Source: Cercis canadensis (lineage: Eukaryota; Streptophyta; Magnoliopsida; Fabales; Fabaceae). From it: a stretch of 64,000 nucleotides of DNA. Shown here one piece after another: positions 34,334-44,929 of this stretch; the stretch's first letter is position 1, and each line of letters begins with the position of its first letter. Under the pieces are notes generated by a model. It saw nothing but the letters and a program-made list of their open reading frames with translations, ran no database searches and had not been told where the DNA came from. A program made the position numbers and the translations under genes. The stretch covers positions 558,001 to 622,000 of the forward strand of contig QAOA01000393.1 in assembly GCA_003255065.1 (NCBI GenBank), given 5' to 3'.

Positions 34334-35051
34334 ACTCAGTGGCCAAAATTATTTCGATACCCACAGTGGCTACCACCTAAGGGCAACTGGTAGTGCCATG
34401 GCCAGATTAATAAACTATTACTGAAAATTTTGAGATTTTTCCTTTTTCAATTGATGCAGAACGGAGGTCAAAGGAGTTACAAAAGAGAAAACCAAAGTTC
34501 CAATACAGTAACCAGAGGAGTAAAAAACAATTCTTGGGATACCCATATGATGGGTAAGCTGCAAGGTCCTCCGATGAATAAATTAGAGATAACGGAAGCA
34601 GGGGTAGATGGGTGGGACTTGAACCACCGGATAATCGGGTCCTGAAGTTTTGACAATGCGTTGATGATGGGGTAGTTTTTGGCGTCGCCTATGTTGGCAA
34701 TTTGGGGTGTGATGGGAAGGGGAGGATAAGTGTTTGAACGGTCCATGCTCCTCTACAATTCCTCTGCAATTGGTTTATAAAGTTGAACTATATCTCCCTC
34801 CCTCTCCTTCGGGAACGATTGGCGCTGGGCTATGCAAACCCAGTGCTGAGCGCTGGCCCCTCCTTTCCCAGGTAAGTTGGATTCCCACCTGAAGAGATGG
34901 GAAGGTTTTATTTCTATTTTGTGTACAAATTTCATTCTCGAGAATGTTTTATTTCTGGGAATAATTTTGTATCTTTTGCACTAAACATAAGAAAGTTTTA
35001 TTCCCACTTTACTTTTTCAGGATTCTTAAAACATAGCTGGTACCAAACATC
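34160..35051. mobile_element. hAT-like element of 0.9 kb carrying a glycosyltransferase fragment
   Basis: The ends are inverted: TGTTTGGTACCAGCT at 34163 and its inverse at 35034-35048. The flanking octamers are ACCTTAGG (34152-34159) and AACTTAGG (35052-35059), one mismatch, consistent with an 8-bp hAT target duplication. Inside are a CT microsatellite (34296-34331) and, on the minus strand, a piece of a plant UDP-glycosyltransferase gene. There is no transposase. Confidence 0.6.
34477..34746 (-). pseudogene. Captured fragment of a UGT89-like UDP-glycosyltransferase
   Basis: The frame reads ALSKLQDPIIRWFKSHPSTP followed by ASVISNLFIGG. This matches the N-terminal acceptor-binding half of plant family 1 glycosyltransferases, best the UGT89 group as I remember it (DPIIxWFxSHPSPPxAIISDxFLGW). 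Intact enzymes are about 460-480 residues with a PSPG box near the C-terminus; here only about 80 residues remain, without the catalytic His near the start or the PSPG box. The fragment lies wholly between the ends of the hAT-like element, so it was probably picked up by it. Confidence 0.7.
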
Positions 35052-35059
35052 AACTTAGG

Positions 35060-35895
35060 ATCAAATGTTTCCCAAGCAGCCTCACAATCAAAGAGTTCTA
35101 TTTCCTACTTAATTGCTCTTTAATTTCATAATCTCTGATCAGAATAAATGTTGTGACAAAATTTCAAGTAATAATTAAACAACGATATCAATAAACGACT
35201 AAGTATATAGGAAGCAATACAAAGATGAATTGGAGATAACACTAATAATCGTGAGAATAATTGGATTACCAACCATCCCCCATTTGGTCACTCTAATAAC
35301 ACTAATAACGAACCTCGAAATTCATATGACAATTATTCATTTATCAGTAAAATCCCATTTTGAAATTTCTGATTTTTGAAAAAGAAAAAGAAAATGTTAA
35401 CTTCTAACCAACCAAATTATTTGCCAAGCTAGTTTTTAATCACTTAATACTCTTTTTGCAGCAATCAATTGGAGATATAAATTCTGGGTGTATATGGGAA
35501 TGAAGTTACACCGCCAATGTTCTCTCACTACACATCTCAAGTACTGCAAAATTTGAGATTCAACTGGTTTCAGCTGGAACCAAAGCCAGTAACTTTCTTT
35601 GTAGAAGAGAGAAAAGCTTAAACTTAAATCAAACCTAAAGAAAAAAGTTTCAAAAACTATGCAGATCTCAATCAGTGATTGAAACAATCACGCACAGCTT
35701 AGAGAGAAATTGAAGCTAATAGCAATGTGACATTTGCACCCTTTCTAGATTTCAATAAAATGTATAGGTACAGTGACGTGAGGTGCTTGCTGAAATGAAA
35801 CAAAAATAAGACGCAGCATTTAGCAAGTGTTTACTCTTGTTTTGAGTCCTTCTCCTTTGTGCTTAGCTCAATGGGTTAGCCTATATAACACATAC
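35060..35895. other. AT-rich intergenic DNA
   Basis: No gene or bounded repeat recognised. It ends at the TAA that flanks the next element. Confidence 0.4.
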
Positions 35896-35898
35896 TAA

Positions 35899-36515
35899 GG
35901 GGGCATTTGGTAGACGGATTCTTTTCAGTTTCCTGAAAATCTCAACTTGAGAAATTAATATTCTCATTTTTGGTACAAGATTTCAAAAAAATATTCCCAT
36001 GAAAGTAGGATTCCCAAAAATGATTTTAGGTCAAGTTTTCTACAAAAACTTTCCCATGGGAGGTGGTAGGAATTTTGGATTCCCATGTCATGGGAAAGTG
36101 TTTTAGACATAAAAAGTCAAATATACCATTCAATAATGGCATAATTGTAATAATGCCAAAATTATTTTATTTTTGTTTATACCTTATTTTCTATTTTATT
36201 TTTGCTAATTTCTGGTGCTACTTTTTACTTATTCTTAATTTTAAATAAATATTCATTAATTATAAGAAATAATTTAATTATCTTCTTTAACTTAAAATAT
36301 ATAGGGCTAATTTTGAAAAAAATGCTAAGATTCTCAATAAAGTTATATTAGAACAAACATGAAGTTAAAAAATTCTCAGGAAATATTGTGTAACATTCCT
36401 AAGAATGTTCAAGGCCAACCAAATGTATTTGTAACATTCGCAATAATCATCATTCCTAGAAAACATAATTCCCAAGAACGAAAAAAAAAAAAAATCCGTT
36501 TATCAAACGTCCCCT
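35899..36515. mobile_element. Harbinger/Tourist-like MITE, 617 bp
   Basis: The ends are inverted: GGGGCATTTGGTAGACGGATT-like on the left (from 35900) against GGGGACGTTTGATAAACGG read inward from 36514. TAA stands on both sides (35896-35898 and 36516-36518), the usual target of PIF/Harbinger elements. No coding capacity. A hAT origin cannot be fully excluded because a 3-bp flank is weak evidence. Confidence 0.55.
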
Positions 36516-36714
36516 TAAGGTTGAGTTGAGCCTTTAAAATAATGTAAATCACACAATTCGTGGGTGGAATGTGTATTAGCATGTTATTAAAAAGGAAACT
36601 TTACGTGATTAATTGATTTGCTTCATATTTGTTATAGTTTCTTTGAGAATACTGCAATAAGAGAAGAAAAAATAAAAAGAAAAGTGTCATCAAAATTTCC
36701 TTGGAAGTAGAAAT

Positions 36715-37745
36715 TCACCAATAATCTATACAAGAGCAATTCCATCTCTAAATGGTGGAAACGATGACGGTCTCTTACCGTAATTTCTCGTTCATAGATT
36801 AATGAAATGAATTTAGTGTACGTATGACAGTCATTACACATGCTAAGATTTCTTGATATTCTTATGGGAGACCCAGAGACTTATTTAGAAGCGCAAAGGC
36901 TATCGCCACGCCAACTTGTGACTATGGCATTTTAGTCTCTCCCTATTTTCTTCTTCATAAGCAACACTTGTGATGTGTCTTGTTTATAGCCTTCAAATTT
37001 CAGCTGCCATTCCATTTGGTGAATCATCTCGTAGATGCTATCGTATTGGTGTTGAGACTTGTCTTGTGAAACAAACTTGTACACTTCTCTCTTCACTTCA
37101 ACCAAGCTACACTTCTTTGAGAGCATGAGCTCCAATAATAGCACTCCAAGAAGCTACACTTCTTTCATCCATTCACTCAAACACACCACTTGCAAGCTCT
37201 ATTTCCCCACCATTCCCATACATGTTGACCCAGCTGTTCTGCACAAAGATATCACCTTCTAGACCACGCTTAAAAACATGCCCATGAATTTGCATTCCTT
37301 CTTTGAGAGCTCTCAACAGGGAACATGCTTTGAGAAGAGATGGATACGTGAAGTTGTTAGGTTCAATTCCTCTTTCAAGCATCTCAATGTAAAGAAGTAA
37401 AGCTTCTTCTAGATTTATATTATTCACATACCTTCTAATCATGCTGTTGAATTCAAAACTACCCAGTTCATCATTTTGACGAAAGATTGAGCAAGCATAC
37501 TCCACACTGCCCCAATTTGATAGAGCACAAGTTGCCACAAGATTGCTAGCACATAAAGAATCCCAGAAAGTGCCCAATTTTAGGATTTGGGCATGAACTT
37601 GCATAAATTTTTCCATGCTCTTGCATCTCTTTAGCAGAGACAAGCATCCCTGCTCATTGAACTTGACACTCAATCCAGTGTTTTGTGATGGATTCTTTGG
37701 TGGTGAGAAAAGATGGGTTTGGGTAAGGACAGATGTCTCAATCAT
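36715..37745 (-). pseudogene. DYW-class PPR gene with a large internal deletion, At1g31920-like
   Basis: The start MIETSVLTQTHLF is at 37745. The N-terminal third is readable to 37173: CLSLLKRCKSMEKFMQVHAQ, then PLS-type PPR motifs (LEEALLLYIEMLERGIEPNN). After SWSAIIGAHA (near 37155-37120) the sequence jumps straight to the E domain (KKCSLVEVKREVYKFVSQ), so roughly 1 kb encoding the middle PPRs is gone. The E+ and DYW parts follow in several frames: [24 protein letters not shown], and finally ASP-Tyr-Trp with a stop at 36717-36715. DYW proteins carry a cytidine-deaminase-like domain for organelle C-to-U editing. The duplicate AAGAAGTGTAGCTT lies near the deletion joint, hinting at repeat-mediated loss. 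From memory the parent is like Arabidopsis At1g31920. Confidence 0.8.
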
Positions 37746-37776
37746 CCTTTCATTCACTCCATGATCATACAGAAAC

Positions 37777-37811
37777 AAAGAGAGAGAGTGAGAGAGTGAG
37801 AGAGAGAGAAA
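37777..37811. repeat. (GA)n microsatellite
   Basis: GA dinucleotides with occasional T lie in the former leader of the DYW-PPR pseudogene. Confidence 0.85.
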
Positions 37812-37913
37812 CAGCAACATACATGCCTTTGGCTATGTGTGTAAGTGCGAGAGAGCTTGCTGCTTGCGAGAAAGAGGGAGTGCGCGAGAGAGCGACGGCC
37901 AGTCAATGGTCAC

Positions 37914-38300
37914 TGATGCAAATGGGCCTAACTCAACCAAAAGACTAGTCCATCAGTCAAGATTTGCCCCTCTATATATAAAGCTTTCACCTAGGCCATA
38001 CTTGCCCGATGTGGGACATGGGATATGATTGCACTCTCTACATCATTCCCACCCTCCCTCAAGAACACACATCCACGTGTCATAGGTCACCTTCAACACG
38101 AGGACAACCCTTAGCACGCGACCTGCATGCGCCCACACAGTCAAGCAAACCAGGCTCTGATACCAAATTGATGCAAATGGGCTTAACTCAACCAAAAGAC
38201 TAGTCCATCAGTCAAGATTTGTCCCTCTACATATAAAGCCTTCACCTAGGCCATACTCGCCTGATGTGTGACATGAGACATGATTGCACTCTCTACATCA
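37914..38300 (-). mobile_element. TRIM (miniature LTR retroelement), fossil
   Basis: Two direct repeats of 132 bp (37914-38045 and 38169-38300), both starting TGATGCAAATGGGC and ending CTCTACATCA, are about 93 % identical by eye. Between them lie only 123 bp. On the minus strand a primer-binding site complementary to initiator methionine tRNA (TGGTATCAGAGCC) lies just inside the repeat at 38169, and a purine tract (GAGGGAGGGTGGGAATG) just before the other. This is the full layout of a TRIM; such elements never encode proteins. No clean target duplication. Repeat divergence suggests a few million years at usual plant rates. It lies in the 5' flank of the DYW-PPR pseudogene. Confidence 0.9.
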
Positions 38301-39164
38301 GGTACGCTAGTGGCTCTGCTGCCGGCACCGGTGGGAGAGAGAGAGACGCCGGAGATTCGAGAGAGGTAGAGGTGTTAGGGATTTCAATTGGAATTCAACA
38401 AATTGAGTTTTTTTTTTTTTTTTTTTTTTGTTGGACCAACTTGTAAAATAACAATAAACATAATTTTAATTTTGCAAAAAACAAAAAAAGCTTGCTTTTT
38501 CTGTTCCTTCTTTCTGTTATTTAACTAAAAATGATTTTTTGTCTGTGTTAATTTTGCATTTTTTTTTCTTCTTCTTGCCCATTAGCCATTAACAATAGTG
38601 TCAAGGGTACTAGTTTACTCTTTTTCCTTTACTTTTTTTTTAATAGATTCCTTCAAAACAAAAGTACAAAATTAAGAACTATTTGTAGAAATTTTCATAA
38701 AAACTGAATAATGTTTTCTTTGTTGCCTCATCAGATGATGAGGTCTTAGACGTTAATCTTTTTATTTCAATTCTTCATTTTTTGTCACCCTTTTTCTCCA
38801 TTTACTTTCATATTTGTTCTTTTAAATAACAACTAAAAATTGGTTCCTTTTATTCTAGTTAGGAAAAATACTTCATTTTTTAAGAGTTAATTGATATATA
38901 CAATAAAATTGATGATAAAAATGTTTCCATTATGTGTTCATCTCTCCATGCTAATTTGTGAAAATTAAGGCAAAAAAAATAAAGGTTTTTTTGTTATTTC
39001 TTGCGTATGAAAGGTCATGTTGTAACTTCCATTGAACTGATTATAATTTACAAATTAGATTCTTTTGCATTTATAACTGGTATAACCTTGTAATCCCCCT
39101 CAAATTGGAGGGCTACTTTTAGCCATTCTGATGCTAGTTGTGGTTTTATTTACTAATTCATTTC
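38301..39164. other. AT-rich intergenic DNA
   Basis: The first 100 bp are purine- and GC-rich (38310-38370) and may be the former leader of the DYW-PPR gene, now separated from it by the TRIM. The rest is AT-rich with no recognised gene. Confidence 0.4.
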
Positions 39165-40604
39165 CAAAACTACCAGAAAATAGAGTTTTTCTCACGGACA
39201 AAAAACTGAGAGAAATTGTCATAGAAAAAATGAGGGTTTTACATAGAATTAAAAATTTTGGAAAATTTCTTACGGAATATATTTTGTGAGAACAGTCCGT
39301 GAAAACTCAATGAGAATAACTGAGAGAGAATGGCGGGAAGGTAGCGTAAAAACATTCTCATGGACAAAAATCATGAGAACATCTGAGAGTACATGCCATA
39401 ATCTTTCTCATGGACATGTATCCGTGAGAAACAAAACCATAAATTTTGTAGGTACGTTTCTCACGGACAAACATTCCATAATAAATATAAATGCACCATT
39501 TTAGTATGCAATTTCTCATGAATTTTGTTTGTGAGAAACCAAATGTACTATTTCACTAGATGCTTGGACAGGGGTAAATTTGGGAGGCTATTCTCATAGA
39601 CGTTTTCTATGAGAAATTCCGTGAGAAATCTAAAAATTTACAATTTAGAGAAAATATAAACATTCAGCAATTTTTCTCCATGAACGGACTTGGGCGGTGG
39701 TTTCTGGCAACTTAAGGGCTTTTTCCGGTATGTGTAGACATTTTACTCCTTCCTTTTGAAGCTTTGGAGTTAAGGTAGGTTATTTTTCTCCAATTTTCTT
39801 TCTGAATTTCTCTTTTTTTTTTTTCTTTTTTAATGATGCATATTATGGGTTAGTTTTTGGTATATTTGTGGATTAATTTAAGTGTAGATTAGTTGTGGAT
39901 AGATATTTGATGGATTATAAATTTAAATAATGATTTGTTTTAAGAATTTGCCCTTGATGCTGAATCTGAATTTCAATATTCAAATTGAAGTAATTGTAAA
40001 TTTTTTTTATATAAATTGGTTGAGGGCTTTTGATGTATGATGTATGTAAAGGGTTTTGATGAATTTTTGTGATTTTTTTGAATTAATATGGATGAATTTT
40101 AATTTTATGAGATTTAAAGACTAATTTATTAAATTATATTATGTGTGAAATTGTTGAGATTTTGATAACTCTGTTTGGAGCTCTTATTGTATGTTATATG
40201 TGTTTTGTTTGAACATTAGAGTTATATATGATAAGTTAGGTTAACTTAAAAATCCGTCTGAGAGCTAATCGCATAGGATTAACTCTCAGATAGTTCTCGA
40301 TTTTGAAACTGTACTTGAAGTAATTGTTCCACTAATAGTAGATTAATTAAATTTCAGAGCACATCTATTTTTTTTTTTTGAGTACATATTTATGTTGATT
40401 AAACAACATAATTTGTGTACTTTGAGAACCATAGGAAGGTGTTGTCAAAATTTTATTGACATATTTGATCTTTATAAGCTTCTACTACTGGTGGAACAAA
40501 CTATAAGAATATAATAGAAGCTATACTTAGAGTGGAAGTTATTACTTTTAAAGCATTGTAAGAAAACATTAACAACTTTATTTTATATTTAATATTGAAG
40601 GACT

Positions 40605-43111
40605 ATGAAGAGTCTTGAACATTGTCATTGGATGTATAAGAGACTTATTTTAAATAGTAAGGTTGTTAGAGATGAATTTTATGCGAGTGTTGAGGTATTT
40701 ATTGAATTTGCAAGTCAACTTAATGTGTATATTGAAAGAGGAAAGTTTAGATGCCTATGTGTTAAATGCAAATGTTATAAGTTTCGTACACCGAATGTTA
40801 TAAGGATGCACCTATACACAAAAGACTTCATGGATTATTACTATTATTAAGATAATTATGAAGATGTCCGTCCAGTTATTATCCTGATGGATGTAGAAAA
40901 CCCGTATTTTTCTCGGTATAAGCATATGGTTATGGATGTTGTTTGGCCCTCTATCAAATCATAATATATACCAAATGATGATCAAAATTCAGTATTCACA
41001 AAGTTTTATGATATGTTAAGGGCCGCACAGTCTCCATTATAGGATGAATGTAAGATGCATGCTTTCAACAATTGTTAGATTGTTAAGTATCAAGTCTGAC
41101 TATAACATCTCAGAAAAGTTTCATGGATGAGCTTATCATATTGATGATGGAGATATTGCCTCCAAGTCATAGGATTCTAACTAATTTGTATCAAATAAAG
41201 ATATTAGTTTCTAAACTTAGTTGTGGGTACAAGAAGATTAACAATTGTCCATATGTGTATGTTGTATTATGAAAAATATGAAACTGCTAGGTAGTGTCGC
41301 ATTTGTGATGAAACACGGTTCAAAGAATTCAGAGTTGGACGACAGAAGGTTAGAGAAGTTCTAACTAAGCAGATGTGGTATTCGCCAATAATTTCTAGAT
41401 TGCAAAGACTTTTTGTATCCAATGCATCTGTGAATGATATAAGATGACATAATTAACACTATTATGAATCAGGAGTGTTGTCACATCTATCTAATGGAGA
41501 TACATGAAAGCATTTTCACATAGTTTACTCGGATTTTGCATTAGAACCAAAAAATGTGAGGTTAGATCTATGTGTCGACAGTTTCTGTTCTTTTGGAATG
41601 AGTGTCAAGACATATTCATGTTGACTTGTTATCATTCATGGTCCTCATAGTTTCAGTTATTCTGCTTGGCATGTGCATAAGAAGGGAATATATGTTCTTG
41701 ACTGTTATCATTCATAGTCCTCATAATCTAAAAAGAAAAATTGATATCTTCTTGTAACCTTTACCTAACAATTTGAAATTATTTTGGGATGAAAGAATAT
41801 CTACTTATGATATTTCATTAAAGCAAAACTTTCAAATGAGGGCAACTCTTTTATGGACCACCAATGACTTTCTTGCATATGAAATGTTATCCAGTAGACA
41901 AACAACAGGCAAGTTGGGTTGCCTAATTTGCATGGGTTGTTTGAAAGCATTTTGTTTGAAGCATAAACGTAAAATATGTTATTTTGATTGTCATCGACAA
42001 TTATTGTTATAAGATTATTATTTCTGTCATAATAAACTTTTAATTTTTTTAGGAATGTTACTGAGAATGACATCTCACCAAGGCCTTACTCTAGAGACGA
42101 ATTTTTTTATGCAAGTGTGGAAATAACCTATAGTAACAAAAAATGGGGTTATTATTTCTACTAGTTGTGGTGTAACTCACAACTAGACTATGCATAGTCT
42201 TTTCTATGACCTATTAAATTGACATGATTTGTTGATTCCTCAAAACATCGATGTGATGCATACAAAGATCAATGTCTTCGAAAATGTCTTCAACATAGTC
42301 ATGGATGTGAAAGATAAGAGTAAAGACAATGTGAAAGTGAAACTAGATCTAGCAAAGTATTGTAGACATCTCAGTTTGGAGTTGCAAGACTTGGGCAATG
42401 GAATAAGTGCAAAACCCAAGACATTGTATATACTTAGTATTGACCAGAAGAGATTTGTGTGTGAATGGGTACAGAGTCTGAAGCTTCTTGATGGATATAC
42501 ATCAAACTTAAAAAATTATTTCGATACTTATATGTGGACTTTGACTCACATGAAAAGTTATGACTGACATGTGTTTATGGAGAGACTCCTACCAATTATT
42601 TTTAATGAGTTGTTTGCTCTTGTTTAGGAACCTCTTGTTTAGTTAAACCAATTTTTTTCGAGATATTTACTCTCATACTTTGTGTAATGATGACTTAGAA
42701 ATAATGGAGCAAAATATTCTCATCATTTTGTGCAAACTTGAGAAGATTTTTTCTCATGCTTTCTTTGATGTGATAAAGCATTTACCAGTTCATTTAGTTG
42801 AAGAAGTGCTAGTGGGTAGACATGTCCAATATAGGTGAATGTACCATTTCAAAAGGTTTCTTCATACCTTAAAGCGAAAAATTAAAAACAAAACATGTGT
42901 GAAAAGTTTAATTTGTGAAGCATACATCCGTCAAGAGACTTTAACTTTTTTTCTTACTACTTCGAGTCTCACGTACATTCAAAGACTCGAAAAGTGCCTC
43001 ACAATGATGTTGATGGGGAAATTTATGCCGAACAACCTATTTTTGTCTTCAATTATCATGTTTTATTCCATGGAACCGTGCAACGATAATATCTCAATGA
43101 TGAGGAACTAG
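40605..43111 (+). pseudogene. CACTA TNP2 transposase, N-terminal and catalytic part, decayed
   Basis: The transposase-associated N-terminal domain is at 40605-40850 (HWMYKRLILN, then CLCVKCKCYKFRTP with the CxCxxC-type cluster). Decayed frames across 41480-43111 give the TNP2 core: near 41500 (SNGDTWKHFHIVYSDFALEP), 41770 (LKLFWDERI), 42229-42567 (NIDVMHTKINVFENVFNIVM and SIDQKRFVCEWVQSLKLLDG). Several frames and stops are involved, so no intact protein is possible. The gene continues beyond the nested elements at 49232. Confidence 0.8.
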
Positions 43112-43209
43112 TAGCTGCAACAATGTATATGTTGCTCAATTGCCTTGAGGTTAAACCTTACTTGAGATAAGTTCCAGCTTAATATCTTTATACTTTCTAA
43201 TGCTTCAAC

Positions 43210-44885
43210 CAGTGTTTTAAAAACTGGACCAAACCGGGCGGTCCGACCGGTGTCCGATTAGGATACCGGTTCGGTTATGATAGGTAAACCGTTTGGGCAG
43301 CCGAACCAGTAAAAATCGGTACCGGTTTGCAATAATTGGACGATTCAAAGATTTTATTTAAAAAAAAAAAAAAAAACTTCAAAATTGTTTGTTGTCATTC
43401 CCAATTTCAACTCCCGCATTCTCTTCAGTTTTTAGTTTTTCCCCATTCCTTCTCCACTTTCATCCCTAATCTCCCTCCACTCAACCTTCGGCAGACACCC
43501 ATCAACACCGGCGGTTTCCTTCTCCATTGAATCGTGAGTGAATGGTTTCCTTTTGGTTGTATTCATTTCTTTTAATCATGAGTGAATGGTAAATATTGAA
43601 TCATGTTAGAATTGCTGGAGGATTTGTAGCTGCCATAATCTTACATTGAATATAATCTCTTGTTGCTTTGATGATTGGTAAATTTATCCATTAAGAATTA
43701 TGTTCCTTTAGCACATTTTATTTCCAAATGAATTGTAATAATTTGTGAGACAAAAGTAGGTTAAATCCAAAGTAAATTTGGGGTGACCATCTATGTTCTC
43801 ATTATAAGGTTAAGCAGGAGGAGTGAGTATATTGAGCATTAGTTGAATAAGAAAGTATGTTTTGATAGAAAGTATCTAGAAAAATGTCTGATAGGTTATG
43901 CAAGATGAATTCATTTTATGATTTTATTTTCCCCTTGAAAAGTGAAAACTAAAAAGCACTAGCATAAGTAATTTTCAAAACCAGCTATCTAAATGTTGTA
44001 AGCATCTATATGTCAACTTGCTCCAGTGGTATGAAAATATAGCAGCACTATTTAGTTCAGTGGTAGATTTGGTTTATGTTATTTGAGTTAATTGATTACT
44101 TGTTTCTCATGCAGTAAAATGTCAAACTTTGATCTACCTTGTAGCTAATCTTTGTCCAATTTATCATGCTAAAAATGCTTCAGCTTAAATGGTGCTTCAG
44201 ATCTTCAATTTAGAGTTACAGAATATCAGTAATAATGTGATATGTATGAAACTTAAGTCATGCTAGTAAAGTTTCTAAATTTGAATTTGTTTATTGTTTT
44301 TATATAATGACAAATTGTGTGGGGTTGAAATTTTTTGACAATGTTGAAAGTGATTATTGCAATATGACTCTTGTAATTGGAATTGAATATGAGACCTAGA
44401 AAAGTTACATAAATTTGATGAGAATCTTCATTTAACAGCTCTATAAATAATGAGAAGTAGTTGTTCACAAGTAATTATGAATTTCTTATTTCTGTGTTCT
44501 TCATTACGCTGAGCAAGAAGATTGGAAGACAAAGTTACATTTTTAAGTTGGAGATTATAAACTTGAAAGGGTAGAGGTAGAAGTTTTCATTCAGTACTTG
44601 TTTGTTCCCATAAGAGAAGTCTCTGAGTACATATACAATATGCTTGGTCTTAATTTCATATAAACTCCCCAAGCATTAATTCAAAAGATTATTGACTAGA
44701 TTCCTTAAAAATTGACTAGCAATTAATAATATGTTTTTATGAGCAATATGTTATATTGTACTTATATTATAAATTTTTAAAACACATGTTTTTAGTGTGA
44801 CTAGTTTGACCGTTTGGTCCAACCAGTCTGACCGGTCATTTTTTGCCACACCGATTCGCTCACCGGTCCAGTTTTTAAAACATTG
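43210..44885. mobile_element. Non-autonomous hAT element, 1.68 kb, 8-bp TSD
   Basis: The ends are CAGTGTTTTAAAAACTGGAC and (inverted) CAATGTTTTAAAAACTGGAC. GCTTCAAC flanks it exactly (43202-43209 and 44886-44893). The subterminal parts are rich in ACCGG and CCGGT words. Some leader-like Pro/Ser-rich reading at 43400-43530, but no transposase. It sits inside the transposase region of the outer CACTA element. Confidence 0.9.
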
Positions 44886-44929
44886 GCTTCAACTAACCAT
44901 TATATGTTAAGTAATATTATTAATTTGTT

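Noticed and set aside
35859-35881. tRNA A-box-like word (TTAGCTCAATGGGTTAG)
   Set aside because: No B box at a proper distance and no cloverleaf; not a tRNA, and too little for a SINE call.
37837-38203. Several short plus-strand frames
   Set aside because: They lie in the TRIM repeats and the GA-rich leader; one repeated peptide end simply reflects the two LTR copies.
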